The notes under the pieces were generated by a model that was given only the letters and a program-made list of their open reading frames with translations, searched no databases and was not told where the DNA came from. From contig NZ_FXUT01000010.1 in the NCBI RefSeq assembly GCF_900183385.1, positions 111,480-175,479 of the forward strand: a DNA stretch of 64,000 bases, in the 5' to 3' direction. Position numbers and translations under genes: made by a program. Each line of letters starts with the position of its first letter. The stretch's first letter is position 1. Origin of the DNA: Listeria costaricensis. Its GTDB lineage: Bacteria > Bacillota > Bacilli > Lactobacillales > Listeriaceae. Below, piece by piece: positions 24,311 through 34,120 of this stretch.

Positions 24311-25302
24311 TAGAGCAGATCGAGAAATTCTTCTTTTGTAATGTTGCCGAAATAGGTTTTGATCTCCACATCCTGCAAGGCTTTTTCTAAATCTTCGCGT
24401 TTATAGTGGATGCCGCGGAGTTTCTGTTCAATATCTGTTACGTCGCCGATTCCAAAGAAATCACCGAAAATCTTGATATCACTGATCACGCCTTTTTCAA
24501 CATCCAGACGCACATCGATGGACCCTACTGGGAAACGTTTGGAACGCTCCAGATTGAATTTCGGAGATTTGCCGTAATTCCAGTCCCAATTGGCATAACG
24601 CGCGGCCGAAATTTCATGGATGCGTGCCCAGTCGGCCTCCGTTAGCTGATATTCTTTGACATCTGCTACATCCTCCACGTCAAAAATGAAACGAAGCAGG
24701 TGATCGCGGAATTCTTCTGTGGTCATTTTTTGATCCATAAATTGCGAAATATTGGCGACACGGCTACGGACTGACTTGATTCCTTTTGATTCCAGTTTAT
24801 CTTTTCGAGGTTTCAAGGAGGCCGCTACATGGTCCAAATTCAAATCCAGCATTAGGGTCCCATGCGAGAACATTTTACCCTTTGTGGCAAATTGCGCATT
24901 ACCTGAAACCTTATAGCCATCGATCAGCAGGTCATTGCGGCCTTTTAGTTCTGCTTCCACGCCAATTTTTCTTAGCGCTTCGACGATTGGCTGCGTGAAT
25001 TTGGCAAAATTATGGAAGTTTTCGCCATCATCTTCTGTGATAAAACTGAAATTCAGATTGCCTTCATCATGATAAACGGCTCCACCACCTGATAACCGCC
25101 GCACGACAATGACGCCATTTTTTTCCACATATTCTGTATTAATTTCTGCCACCGTATTTTGATTGCGCCCGATGATAATTGATGGCTGATTAATGTAAAA
25201 CAGGAGAACCGGCTCGTCCAAGTTTAGTTCAGTCAGAATAAATTCTTCGACAGCTAAGTTGATTCGCGGATCTTTCTCATTATTATTATCAATAAAATAC
25301 AC
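24307..25302 (-). CDS. lplA: Lipoate-protein ligase A
   Basis: It activates free lipoate with ATP and attaches it to the lipoyl domains of 2-oxoacid dehydrogenases and GcvH. Family motifs: PSIIIGRNQNTVAEIN, VVRRLSGGGAVYHDEGNLNFSF (lipoyl-AMP site), KVSGNAQ and the C-terminal accessory domain (about 245-331) found in true ligases. The 331-residue length fits Listeria LplA1, which uses host-derived lipoyl peptides during intracellular growth. The start is GTG after GGGGTAG. The YhfI-like gene lies just upstream, as next to lplJ in B. subtilis. Confidence 0.95.
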   Translation of the reverse strand: MYFIDNNNEKDPRINLAVEEFILTELNLDEPVLLFYINQPSIIIGRNQNTVAEINTEYVEKNGVIVVRRLSGGGAVYHDEGNLNFSFITEDDGENFHNFAKFTQPIVEALRKIGVEAELKGRNDLLIDGYKVSGNAQFATKGKMFSHGTLMLDLNLDHVAASLKPRKDKLESKGIKSVRSRVANISQFMDQKMTTEEFRDHLLRFIFDVEDVADVKEYQLTEADWARIHEISAARYANWDWNYGKSPKFNLERSKRFPVGSIDVRLDVEKGVISDIKIFGDFFGIGDVTDIEQKLRGIHYKREDLEKALQDVEIKTYFGNITKEEFLDLLY

Positions 25303-25316
25303 GTTTTTCTACCCCT

Positions 25317-26048
25317 TTATATTGTAATCGATAATCCTTTTTCAGCAAGTAAAATTTCTCCGTCAAATTCAGCAGCAGCTTCGTTTTTAAGCTGCGCCAG
25401 TGAACCATTTTGCGGCAAATGAGTGAGCATCAATTTTTTTACAGAGGCTAGTTTAGCAAGACGCCCCACCTCAACACTCGCCATATGTACACGCGACTTT
25501 CCAGCCATTTCCTTGAAAAAGTTGGTATCTGCAAATAGAAAATCAGCCTGTTCAGAAAAACGGACAAAACTTTCCTGATAGGCACTGTCTGCTGTATAAA
25601 CGATTGATTTCCCATTAGCAGTAAAGCGCATCGCAAAACAAGGTACCGGATGGATGGTCCGCAAGAATGAAATGCTGAACGGTCCAACTTCCAGTGTATC
25701 AGTTTCATGATAGGTACGCGCTTCCGAAATGTCTTTCATGGTCAAATAGGAAAAACCGCGTTCGTCTTCCTCATGCGCATAAATCGGCAGTACTGGCAGG
25801 CGTTTTTCGTGATTTCCAAGCAGTCGAACATGCTGCAAGATGCCAACATCCGCCACATGATCGGGATGATAATGCGACAAGATGACTGCATCCAACTCGG
25901 CAGGGTCCACATAGTTTTGCATGATGGAAACAGCACTTGCTCCCACATCAATCAGCAGTTTAAAGCCGTCTTCCTCAAGCAAATAGCTGGAGGTGCCGTC
26001 ATTTTTTAACGGATAGCCGCCCCAATGTCCAAAAACCGTGAGCTTCAT
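25317..26048 (-). CDS. MBL-fold metallohydrolase, YhfI-like
   Basis: A 243-residue metallo-beta-lactamase-fold hydrolase related to RNase Z-like proteins. The metal site is clear: SHYHPDHVAD (HxHxDH), IHPVPCFAMR, TADSAYQ, and MLTHLPQ. It matches B. subtilis YhfI, the neighbour of the lipoate ligase gene there. The substrate is unknown. The ATG at 26048 (MKLTVFG) follows AAAGGA; the longer frame to 26081 lacks such a site. Confidence 0.88.
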   Translation of the reverse strand: MKLTVFGHWGGYPLKNDGTSSYLLEEDGFKLLIDVGASAVSIMQNYVDPAELDAVILSHYHPDHVADVGILQHVRLLGNHEKRLPVLPIYAHEEDERGFSYLTMKDISEARTYHETDTLEVGPFSISFLRTIHPVPCFAMRFTANGKSIVYTADSAYQESFVRFSEQADFLFADTNFFKEMAGKSRVHMASVEVGRLAKLASVKKLMLTHLPQNGSLAQLKNEAAAEFDGEILLAEKGLSITI

Positions 26049-26108
26049 GTTTTCACGTCCTTTCTGATTCCTTTTCATCATACACTAAAAAGCCGCTTTC
26101 AGATACTT

Positions 26109-26786
26109 CTATGCTCCTTGAACCAAACGATCTAAAAGTGCAAATAATACACGTTTGTTCTCTGCGGGGATTTCCGTTTGCTCGATCTCTTCGCGGCTTT
26201 GGATATACGGTCCCTCTGTGATGTAGGCCGCATCATGCTGAACGATTGCCGCTACATTTTCCCGCTTGGTTTCAAAATGAAATTGCAGTCCTACCAGGTT
26301 CGGCTCGACAAAAAAGCCTTGGTTGGCACAACCGACAGAGGCAAAAATCTGCTGTGCGCCCACCGGCAAAGTAAAAGTATCCCCATGCCAATGAAATACG
26401 GTCAATTCTTCGGGAAATGCATCAGTGATTGTTTTAGCAGCAGTCGTTTGGATGGGGAAAAAGCCGACCTCTTTCACCGGGTTCGGTACAACCTCCCCAC
26501 CAAGTGCCGCAGCAATTTGTTGGGCTCCTAAGCAGACGCCAAAGACGGGTTTTTTCGCCTGATGAAGCGCCTCGATCAAGCTGCGTTCCTTAGCGAGCGG
26601 TTCCCAGTCATCATAGATATTCATGGGCCCGCCAAGAACAACCAAAAAGTCAACCGCTTCTGCCACTGGAACAGCCTCCCCCAAGTCGAGCCGGTGAACC
26701 TGAAGGGCATATCCCCGCTCCTTGCACCAATCCTCTATCAGCCCTGGGTTTTCAAATGCGACATGTTGCAAACAATCAATTTTCAT
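26109..26786 (-). CDS. Class I glutamine amidotransferase-like protein
   Basis: A 225-residue protein of the GATase1/GMP synthase-like family. VLGGPMNIYDDW, the nucleophile elbow GVCLGAQQIA with its Cys, FHWHGDTFTLP, and GLQFHFE with the catalytic His are present, so the Cys-His pair is intact. There is no attached synthetase domain, and the acceptor is unknown; some such proteins hydrolyse gamma-glutamyl compounds. Confidence 0.87.
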   Translation of the reverse strand: MKIDCLQHVAFENPGLIEDWCKERGYALQVHRLDLGEAVPVAEAVDFLVVLGGPMNIYDDWEPLAKERSLIEALHQAKKPVFGVCLGAQQIAAALGGEVVPNPVKEVGFFPIQTTAAKTITDAFPEELTVFHWHGDTFTLPVGAQQIFASVGCANQGFFVEPNLVGLQFHFETKRENVAAIVQHDAAYITEGPYIQSREEIEQTEIPAENKRVLFALLDRLVQGA

Positions 26787-26884
26787 CCGCTTTCTCCTTT
26801 CAAAAAAGACCCCTCGGCAGGCGAAAAGTCAAAAGCCGTTAATCAGCTTTTCTTTTCTGCCAAATGGAGGAGTCCGATTTTTCA

Positions 26885-27550
26885 TCATTGACTAAAATAC
26901 TTTTTCTCAAGATCATCTGTCATTTTTTCGGTTTTAACGAGTTTTCCTGTCGCTACAAATCGCTTCGTCGTTTCTGTTGGTTTATCACAGGTAATCAAAG
27001 TGATCGTCGCATCATCAGTAGGATTAAGTACCGAAACGTCTGTCTCATTGATGGTCTTGGTTTGATCGATTTCATATTCATATACATTTTGTTGATCGGT
27101 TAGATAGACTTTCGCACCTTTTTTGACATTCATCAGCGGCCCGAAAAGCAGTGATTCCTGCTTCATATGGTGACCGGCCAGTGGGTAATTTCCCTCACCC
27201 ATCGTCTGATCCGGCAGCATGGTCGTCGCTCCGGCCAGTAGATTTGCTGTGTTCGTTCCTTTAAAAACGAGCAATTGAATATCTACGGAAGGAATCGAGA
27301 TTGCGCCTACTACGGCTTCTTTATCATAATTTGCCGCTCCCTGAAGAACAGAAGTCATGGATGGAAGCGCAACACTATCATAATCAAACGTTGCATCCTT
27401 CTCGCTGTTTTTTTCTATGTCTTTTTGTGAATAGTTTTCGATCGTTTCATGACCGCTCATATATTTTACGATCCCATCTTTAATGAAGGGAGAAAATACT
27501 AGAAGCAGGCCAATAATCAATATAATGATCGCTATTGTTTTCTTTAGCAT
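26885..27550 (-). CDS. srtA: Class A sortase
   Basis: Membrane-anchored transpeptidase that joins LPXTG surface proteins to the peptidoglycan cross-bridge; in Listeria it anchors internalins. One N-terminal membrane segment (5-22) is followed by the sortase barrel with catalytic H127 (LAGHH), C188 (LITCD) and R197 (TKRFVATG), the same numbering I recall for L. monocytogenes SrtA. The ATG at 27550 (MLKKTIAII, 221 residues) follows GGAGG and begins one base after the stop of the upstream glycosylase gene; the longer frame overlaps that gene without a ribosome site. Confidence 0.96.
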   Translation of the reverse strand: MLKKTIAIIILIIGLLLVFSPFIKDGIVKYMSGHETIENYSQKDIEKNSEKDATFDYDSVALPSMTSVLQGAANYDKEAVVGAISIPSVDIQLLVFKGTNTANLLAGATTMLPDQTMGEGNYPLAGHHMKQESLLFGPLMNVKKGAKVYLTDQQNVYEYEIDQTKTINETDVSVLNPTDDATITLITCDKPTETTKRFVATGKLVKTEKMTDDLEKKYFSQ

Positions 27551-27551
27551 A

Positions 27552-28226
27552 TCATGCCTCCTCACCGCTTTCTTCATTATAAAGCAACTCCGTCCCTTCT
27601 GCAACTGGCAAGGAACGCCAGCCGGAATGCGGATCCATCAGCCCTTTCTTACCCGATAGAAATGGATTCCCCTGAACGGTAAAGCGCAGTGGATAAAAAG
27701 TGGCCAATCGTTTATTCGGAATGCCGATTCGCACGGTGCTCTCGATTCGCTGCGGAATCTTCCCTTCTTCCAGCCAGATATTACTGTTAAAAATCGTCTT
27801 GCCATAATCTTGCATGGTGAGGCGAAGAGCCTGGGTCAGCTTGCCAGGGCCATTTGAAATCTCTCGACCAGTGCGGCCGCCTCGGTTTCTGCTCATCTCA
27901 GCAAGCTGGTGCACCGGCTCGACAGCACGGATTAGTACGGCTTCTGGAACTCCCTCCGGCATGGTAATGATATTTAGCAGCACTTGCTGATGCATTTGGT
28001 ACATGTAAATGTGGCCGGGAGACTGGAACATGATGCGGGTCCGCTTCGTCAATCGGTTGCCGTAACTGTGGGCCGCCTCGTCATCTTTTCCAAGGTAGGC
28101 TTCTGTTTCAGTAATATAGGCTTCGTAGCGTTCGTTTTCCGTCTCGTGGACGATTTTCTTGCCTAAAAGGTCCCGCGCCGCCATGATGGTGGATTTATAG
28201 TCAAAAAAAGCTGGTGTCAGTTTCAT
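27552..28226 (-). CDS. 3-methyladenine DNA glycosylase (AAG/Mpg family)
   Basis: Base-excision repair enzyme that removes alkylated purines. The 224-residue protein shows [13 protein letters not shown], the catalytic-region [40 protein letters not shown], and [12 protein letters not shown]. It starts the unit with srtA. Position corresponds to lmo0928. Confidence 0.94.
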   Translation of the reverse strand: MKLTPAFFDYKSTIMAARDLLGKKIVHETENERYEAYITETEAYLGKDDEAAHSYGNRLTKRTRIMFQSPGHIYMYQMHQQVLLNIITMPEGVPEAVLIRAVEPVHQLAEMSRNRGGRTGREISNGPGKLTQALRLTMQDYGKTIFNSNIWLEEGKIPQRIESTVRIGIPNKRLATFYPLRFTVQGNPFLSGKKGLMDPHSGWRSLPVAEGTELLYNEESGEEA

Positions 28227-28481
28227 CGCATTCGCCTCACTTCCCTATTTATTTTAAGCAAAAGAATTCTTTTTTGCACGATTTTTCGCTTGGGGGAGAT
28301 TTTCCGACTTGAGACGTATGTGTTTTGGTTTGCCTTTTGTTAAAGTTGTGTTAGAATTATGTTAACGTGGGTTCGGGTATGAATGTTGCAATTTATACAT
28401 ATGTGCCTGCTTTTTTTAATCAGCACGCTTTTTAATAAGCAGAAAAGAAACTCAGCAAAAAGAGTGTAGGAGAGGTGTACT

Positions 28482-30533
28482 ATGAAGAATGGGAACGGGA
28501 AAGTCCGGGCCTTTTTGAGCAAGAATTATGGCTTTTTTATTCTTGCCGTTGTTTTATTTTGGATTAAATCCGTCATTGCCTATGTGACCCAATTTAACTT
28601 GGGTATTGAAAATTTGATGCAACAATTTCTACTGATCATTAATCCGATCGGTTCGACGGTATTCTTTATGGGGTTGGCCCTTTTTGCCAAAGGTCGCCGC
28701 TCGCATATTTGGATTATCGTGGTTGATTTCTTACTGACATTTATTCTTTACGCGAATATGGTCTATTATCGGTTCTTCAGCGATTTTATCACGCTACCGA
28801 ACCTAAGTCCGAAACAAATGTCCAATATGGGCGATATGGCAGGCAGTGTATTTGCCTTGATGAACTGGACGGATATTTTCTTCTGGCTGGATATCATCCT
28901 TTTGATTTGCCTGCTCGCTTTCCACATTGTGGTACCAGAAAAATCAGATCGGATGCGTGCACGTAAAGTAGTCGGCGTTTTGACACTGGGTGTAGCGATT
29001 TTCTTTGCAAACTTAGGTCTTGCGGAAATCGATCGTCCGCAGCTTCTGACTAGAACTTTTGACCGTAATTATATTGTAAAATATTTAGGGATGACCAATT
29101 ACCAGATTTATGATGCAGTGAAAAGTACGGAAGCAGAAACGCAGCGTGCTTTGGCTGACAGCAGTGATGTTGATGAGGTGCTCAATTATACAAAATCGAA
29201 ATATGCCGCACCAAATCCTGAATATTACGGGGTCGCTAAAAACATGAATGTCATCTATATTCATTTGGAAAGCTTCCAGCAATTTTTAATTGATTACAAA
29301 TTGAACGGCGAGGAAGTAACGCCGACCATCAATAAGTTTTTCCATGATGAGAATACGATCAGCTTTACGAACTTCTTCCACCAGACAGGGCAAGGGAAAA
29401 CTTCCGATGCCGAAATGATGCTGGAAAATTCACTTTACGGGCTGCCGCAGGGTTCTGCTTTCACAACGAAGAGCCAGAACACTTACGAATCAGCGCCCGG
29501 TATTTTAGCCAATTATGGTTATGATTCAGCCGTATTTCACGGAAACTATAAGAGCTTCTGGAATCGGGATGAAATTTATAAAGAATTTGGTTATAATCAC
29601 TTCTTTGATGCTAGCTACTATGATATGAAAGAAGAAGATTTAACGGAATATGGTTTGAAAGATAAGCCATTCTTTGAACAATCGGAGCAATATCTCGAGA
29701 CGTTGCAACAGCCGTTCTATGCAAAATTCATCACACTGACGAACCACTTCCCGTATCCAATTGATGCGGATGAAGCAACCATTGACCCGGCGACAACAGG
29801 TGATTCATCTGTTGACACGTACTTCCAGACCGCCCGCTATTTGGATGAGGCTGTAGGCGAGTTCCTTGATTACTTGAAATCATCCGGTCTATACGATAAT
29901 TCCGTGATCATCATGTATGGTGACCATTACGGGATCTCAGATAATCACGCGGATGCGATGAGTCAAATCCTTGGAACAGATTATAATGCTTACCAGAACG
30001 CCCAAGCACAGCGTGTACCGCTTATGATCCACATTCCTGGCGTTAAAGGTGGCATCAATACGACTTACGGCGGTGAGATCGACGTTCTGCCTACTGTTCT
30101 TCACCTTCTAGGCATTGATACGAAGGACTATCTCGAATTTGGTACAGACTTACTTTCAGAAGACCATAAGCAAATGGTGCCATTTAGAAATGGTGACTAT
30201 ATCACACCAGAATATTCCATGATTGGCGGTAAATATTATAACCAGCAAACTGGTGAGCCGATCGAGACGGAAACGAAAGAAATGAAAGAGACGAAACAGA
30301 CCGTCCAGAAAGAATTGTCCCTATCCGATTCAGTTCTAGAAGGCGACTTGCTCCGCCTCTACAAGCCGGATGACTTCAAGAAGATCGATCCGACTGACTA
30401 CAACTACAACAAAGGCAAGCAGAAATGGCCGGGTTCATCCTCTACTTCTGACAGCACCAAGGCTACTGAACAGTCTGGCAAAAATGAAGACAGTTCAGAT
30501 GCAGCAGACTCAAGTGCCGCAACGGCCAATTAA
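28482..30533 (+). CDS. ltaS: Lipoteichoic acid synthase
   Basis: It polymerises glycerol phosphate from phosphatidylglycerol onto the glycolipid anchor outside the membrane. Five membrane helices (about 15-175) precede an extracellular sulfatase-fold domain with metal-binding E263 (IHLESFQ) and nucleophile T307 (GQGKTSDAEMM). A signal-peptidase-like site ALA at 223-225 sits where S. aureus LtaS is cleaved to release its enzyme domain. The C-terminus ends in a Ser/Thr-rich low-complexity tail. The 683-residue length is slightly above the usual 640-655 because of that tail. It corresponds to lmo0927; it is preceded by GGAGAGG and followed by a strong terminator. Confidence 0.96.
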   Translation: MKNGNGKVRAFLSKNYGFFILAVVLFWIKSVIAYVTQFNLGIENLMQQFLLIINPIGSTVFFMGLALFAKGRRSHIWIIVVDFLLTFILYANMVYYRFFSDFITLPNLSPKQMSNMGDMAGSVFALMNWTDIFFWLDIILLICLLAFHIVVPEKSDRMRARKVVGVLTLGVAIFFANLGLAEIDRPQLLTRTFDRNYIVKYLGMTNYQIYDAVKSTEAETQRALADSSDVDEVLNYTKSKYAAPNPEYYGVAKNMNVIYIHLESFQQFLIDYKLNGEEVTPTINKFFHDENTISFTNFFHQTGQGKTSDAEMMLENSLYGLPQGSAFTTKSQNTYESAPGILANYGYDSAVFHGNYKSFWNRDEIYKEFGYNHFFDASYYDMKEEDLTEYGLKDKPFFEQSEQYLETLQQPFYAKFITLTNHFPYPIDADEATIDPATTGDSSVDTYFQTARYLDEAVGEFLDYLKSSGLYDNSVIIMYGDHYGISDNHADAMSQILGTDYNAYQNAQAQRVPLMIHIPGVKGGINTTYGGEIDVLPTVLHLLGIDTKDYLEFGTDLLSEDHKQMVPFRNGDYITPEYSMIGGKYYNQQTGEPIETETKEMKETKQTVQKELSLSDSVLEGDLLRLYKPDDFKKIDPTDYNYNKGKQKWPGSSSTSDSTKATEQSGKNEDSSDAADSSAATAN

Positions 30534-30542
30534 TATTCAACC

Positions 30543-30581
30543 AAAGCCCTGCAAGCTTAAAAACTTGCAGGGCTTTTTTGC
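30543..30581 (+). terminator. Terminator of ltaS
   Basis: AAGCCCTGCAAG and CTTGCAGGGCTT form a 12-bp stem followed by TTTT. Confidence 0.88.
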
Positions 30582-30647
30582 ATGGTTTTGACTCCCCCGC
30601 TTCTTTTTGCTATTCTATAAAAGGACTTCATCGAAAGGGAGAGACGC

Positions 30648-31895
30648 ATGAAAATATTAAAAAATTATACGTTTACGATTTTGCTGCTAAGTGGCATCGT
30701 GATTGGTGGAATCTGTGGGATTGTTTTTGGAGAAAAAGCAGCCATTGTGAAACCAATTGGGGAATTGTTTTTAAATCTGATGTTTGTTGTGATCGTACCG
30801 CTTGTCTTTTTGAGTGTTTCATCTGCGATTGCGAACATGGAACAAATGAAGCGGCTTGGAAAGATTATGGGAACGGTTTTTGCGGTTTTCTTTACGACGG
30901 CACTGATTGCTGCTGTCATTGCTTTTATCGGCACCATGCTTTACAATCCGCTGCAAAATGTGGATACTTCGGCCCTTCTCGCCCACTTGCCGGAAGCACC
31001 GAGTGAACAAGGGAAATCACTTGGCGAGATTATTGTCTCCACTTTTACCGTGCCGGATTTTCTCGATTTATTTTCCAAATCTAATCTACTGCCACTGATC
31101 ATTTTCTCGATTCTATTTGGTCTTGCCACCACTCTGGCTGGCACAAAAGGTCGACCGATTGCGGATTTTCTACAAGCAGGTACGACAGTCATTTTGAAAA
31201 TGATCCAATTAATCATGTATTTGGCGCCAGTGGGACTGGGATGTTATTTTGCTGCGACAGTTGGCGAGCTCGGTCCGCAAATTTTGAGCGGCTACTTAAA
31301 TGCCTTCCTGCTCTATCTGCTTTTAGCCATTGTTTACTTTTTCGGGGCAAACAGTCTGTATGCCTGGGTCGCAGGTGGAAAACTTGGCTTCAAGACTTTC
31401 TGGAAAAATGTACTGACCCCTGCTGTAACAGCGATTGCGACTTCTTCCAGTGCGGCTTCTATTCCCGCCAATCTGCTGGCAACGAAAAAAATGGGGGTTC
31501 CAGATGATATTGCGGAAACGGTCATCCCGCTCGGGGCTAATACCCATAAAGACGGTTCTGTTATGGGGGGAATCATTAAAATTGTCTTTCTCTTCACCTT
31601 GTTTGGTAAAGATATGACGAGTCCAAGCAGCATTTTATCCATCATCCTTGTGGCCTTTCTGGTTGGTGCCGTAATGGGCGCGATTCCAAGCGGTGGCATG
31701 ACAGGTGAGTTGCTGATCTGTTCGGTATTTGGATTTTCACCTGAGCTTGTTGGAACGATCATGATCATTAGTACCATCATTGATATTCCTGCTACACTAC
31801 TCAATTCAACCGGGAATACGGTCTGTGCCATGATGGTGACTCGCTTCGTGGAAGGAAAAGACTGGTTGAAGAAGAAAATAGTTGTGAAAGCATAG
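30648..31895 (+). CDS. Dicarboxylate/amino acid:cation symporter (DAACS family)
   Basis: A 415-residue sodium- or proton-coupled symporter for glutamate, aspartate or C4-dicarboxylates. It has the family's eight helices and two hairpins, with the serine-rich hairpin AIATSSSAASIPANLLA and the transport motif VIPLGANTHKDGSVMGG in the usual places (Asn/Thr substitutions make this a variant of the common GATINMDG). The final ligand helix reads DIPATLLNSTGNTVCAMMVTR. Monocistronic, with its own terminator. Confidence 0.9.
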   Translation: MKILKNYTFTILLLSGIVIGGICGIVFGEKAAIVKPIGELFLNLMFVVIVPLVFLSVSSAIANMEQMKRLGKIMGTVFAVFFTTALIAAVIAFIGTMLYNPLQNVDTSALLAHLPEAPSEQGKSLGEIIVSTFTVPDFLDLFSKSNLLPLIIFSILFGLATTLAGTKGRPIADFLQAGTTVILKMIQLIMYLAPVGLGCYFAATVGELGPQILSGYLNAFLLYLLLAIVYFFGANSLYAWVAGGKLGFKTFWKNVLTPAVTAIATSSSAASIPANLLATKKMGVPDDIAETVIPLGANTHKDGSVMGGIIKIVFLFTLFGKDMTSPSSILSIILVAFLVGAVMGAIPSGGMTGELLICSVFGFSPELVGTIMIISTIIDIPATLLNSTGNTVCAMMVTRFVEGKDWLKKKIVVKA

Positions 31896-31921
31896 ATACT
31901 AAAATTATATTACTTATTTTT

Positions 31922-31951
31922 GAGCAATTTTCTGGAATTGCTCTTTTTTTC
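31922..31951 (+). terminator. Terminator of the symporter gene
   Basis: GAGCAATT and AATTGCTC form the stem, followed by TTTTTTT. Confidence 0.82.
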
Positions 31952-32004
31952 GTTCTATAATCAAGTTGTAAGCGATATCAAAAGCAATCAAGGAGGAATT
32001 TTTC

Positions 32005-32757
32005 ATGGGAAGATTAGCAGGAAAAGTAGCGATTATTACAGGTGCTGCAGGGGGCCAAGGCAAGGCAGAAGCACTACTGTTTGCTAAGGAAGGCGCCGTC
32101 GTTATCGCGACAGACATGCAAGAGGCTTTACTGAAGGAAACGGAAAAGGAATTACAGGCCATTGAGCCAAAATCGCTGACCTTCAAACATAACGTGGCGA
32201 GTGAGGAAGATTGGCAGCACATTGTGGACGAGGCAGTCAAGCACTTTGGGCATATCGACATTCTGGTGAATAACGCGGGGATTAGCACAGAACGGACCAT
32301 TTTAAATACAACGCTCGACGAATGGAATAAAGTGCTTGCGGTTAATTTAAATGGCACTTTCCTCGGCATGCAGAAAGTGATTCCGCACATGCAGGAAAAT
32401 GGCGGCGGCTCAATTATTAATATTTCATCAATTGCGGGACTGACCGGTGGATCTGGCGCCAGCAGCTATACCGCTTCTAAGGGAGCTGTTCGGTTGCTCA
32501 CCAAGGCGACGGCGGTTGATTTTGCCAAAGATAACATTCGCGTCAATTCGGTTCACCCGGGCTATATTGAAACGCCGATGACGAAGCAGCTATTTGAAAG
32601 CGAAGAAACGCGCGGCTGGTTCCAATCACTCACACCGCTTCCACGACTCGGCAAATCCATTGATATTGCGGAAGGCGTCTTGTATCTGGCCAGCGATGAA
32701 TCCAGTTTTGTCACAGGCGTTGAACTGCCAATCGACGGCGGTTATTTCGCACAGTAA
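32005..32757 (+). CDS. Short-chain dehydrogenase/reductase
   Basis: A 250-residue classical SDR: cofactor motif TGAAGGQGKAEA (TGxxxGxG), NNAG at the fourth strand, catalytic Ser in INISSIAG, YTASKGA with Tyr and Lys, and the late HPGYIETPM and PIDGGYF. The acidic residue after strand two (ATDM) suggests NAD(H) rather than NADP(H) preference. The substrate is unknown. It follows AAGGAGG and has its own terminator. Confidence 0.92.
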   Translation: MGRLAGKVAIITGAAGGQGKAEALLFAKEGAVVIATDMQEALLKETEKELQAIEPKSLTFKHNVASEEDWQHIVDEAVKHFGHIDILVNNAGISTERTILNTTLDEWNKVLAVNLNGTFLGMQKVIPHMQENGGGSIINISSIAGLTGGSGASSYTASKGAVRLLTKATAVDFAKDNIRVNSVHPGYIETPMTKQLFESEETRGWFQSLTPLPRLGKSIDIAEGVLYLASDESSFVTGVELPIDGGYFAQ

Positions 32758-32767
32758 ACGGGAAATC

Positions 32768-32804
32768 GACAGCTTGTCCGTCTGGGCAGGCTGTCTTTAT
32801 TTTG
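32768..32804 (+). terminator. Terminator of the SDR gene
   Basis: GACAGC and GCTGTC form the stem, followed by TTTATTTT. Confidence 0.6.
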
Positions 32805-32872
32805 ACTCTTCATTCTCCTAATTGTTTGTGCTACAATGAGTATGATAAAAGTTGGGAGGCAAAGAAACGCGA

Positions 32873-34021
32873 ATGAGTAGTAAAGATTTTTCTTTTCACC
32901 GGAAAAGCCCGGAAGAATTGCTTGCACAGATTGAAAAGCTAAAACGTGGCAAATTGAAAATTTATATGGGGTCAGCACCTGGCGTCGGCAAGACCTATCG
33001 GATGCTGACGGAAGCCCATGAACTCAAGCAGGAAGGAATCGATATCGTGATTGGTCTTGCGGAGACACACGGTCGAAAAGAAACAGCCGCCCTCCTGCAT
33101 GATTTGGAAATGGTTCCTTTAAAAGAAATCGACTATAAAGGAAAAATCTATCAGGATTTAGACGTGGAAGCGATTATTGCCCGAAACCCTGAAGTTGTGG
33201 TCATAGATGAACTCGCCCATTCAAATGTACCGGGCTCTGCAACGGACAAACGCTACCAAGACGTTAAGCAGATCCTGCAAGCCCGCATCAATGTCATTAC
33301 AGCGGTGAATGTGCAGCATCTGGAAAGCCTGCATGATGTCGTCCATGACATTACGGGCGTTTCCGTGCGCGAGCGTATCCCTGATAGCATGATTGATGCG
33401 GCAGATGAAGTGATTCTGATCGATGTCACAGCTGAAACTTTGCAAAAGCGGCTCAAGGATGGCAAAATTTATCAGCCGGAAAAAATCGAACAGTCGCTTG
33501 AAAACTTTTTTACGACTAAAAATTTATCAGCCTTGCGCGAAATCGCCTTGCGTGAAGTGGCAGATGATGTAGATGACAAATCTGACAAAAAAGCGGCACA
33601 GCTTCGGGCGGCGATGATGAATGAAAAAATTCTCGTCTGTATCAAAAATGATGCCAATGCGGAAAAATTGATCCGCCGCGGCTACCGAATTGCCGATCGG
33701 CTGCGCAGTGACCTGTATATTCTGATGGCCATTGATAAAGAGCTGGACGAACTGCCGGCACATATTCAGGAAAGCTATGCAGAGTGGCGCGAACTGGCCC
33801 AACAATTTGGCGCCCATTTTCTACTTGAGCCGATGAAAGAGCGCAAAATTCCCCAAGTGATCACAGATGTGGCGAATAAGAAGCAGATTACCCAGATTAT
33901 TTTAGGGCAATCGATCAAAAGCCGCGTGGAAGAGATTGCAAAAGGCTCGATTGTAAATGCGATCATGCGGCAAACTGATGGCGTGGACATCCATATTGTC
34001 GCCAATTCCAGAAAAAATTAG
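32873..34021 (+). CDS. Stand-alone KdpD N-terminal sensor (KdpD + USP domains, no kinase)
   Basis: About 382 residues that match only the cytoplasmic input part of the potassium sensor KdpD. The KdpD domain (about 20-225) has Walker A GSAPGVGKTYRML and Walker B EVVVIDELAHSN; a universal-stress-like domain follows (about 240-370), which in S. aureus KdpD binds cyclic di-AMP. The membrane helices and histidine kinase of full KdpD (about 890 residues) are absent, and no kdpFABC or kdpE is nearby. The stop is clean with a terminator after it, so the short form appears to be a real gene rather than a break. The ATG at 32873 lies 13 bases after GGGAGG, which is long; a TTG at 32852 overlaps that site. 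Confidence 0.85.
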   Translation: MSSKDFSFHRKSPEELLAQIEKLKRGKLKIYMGSAPGVGKTYRMLTEAHELKQEGIDIVIGLAETHGRKETAALLHDLEMVPLKEIDYKGKIYQDLDVEAIIARNPEVVVIDELAHSNVPGSATDKRYQDVKQILQARINVITAVNVQHLESLHDVVHDITGVSVRERIPDSMIDAADEVILIDVTAETLQKRLKDGKIYQPEKIEQSLENFFTTKNLSALREIALREVADDVDDKSDKKAAQLRAAMMNEKILVCIKNDANAEKLIRRGYRIADRLRSDLYILMAIDKELDELPAHIQESYAEWRELAQQFGAHFLLEPMKERKIPQVITDVANKKQITQIILGQSIKSRVEEIAKGSIVNAIMRQTDGVDIHIVANSRKN

Positions 34022-34037
34022 ACTTCCCATATAAAAA

Positions 34038-34119
34038 AACCCCCGATTCTAAAAGCGGATCACTGTGTGGCCTATTTCCCACCAGTCGACCTGCTCCCAC
34101 TTGAATCGGGGTTCTTTTA
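34038..34119. terminator. Inverted repeat between kdpD-like and tetR genes
   Basis: CCCCCGATTC and GAATCGGGG are 55 bases apart with A and T runs outside, a probable shared terminator with a large loop. An inner GTGTGG/CCAC pairing could shorten the loop. Confidence 0.5.
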
Positions 34120-34120
34120 T

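Noticed and set aside
34038..34119. Mobile-element terminal inverted repeats
   Set aside because: The CCCCCGATTC/GAATCGGGG pair encloses only 55 bases with no transposase or target duplication; a terminator explains it better.
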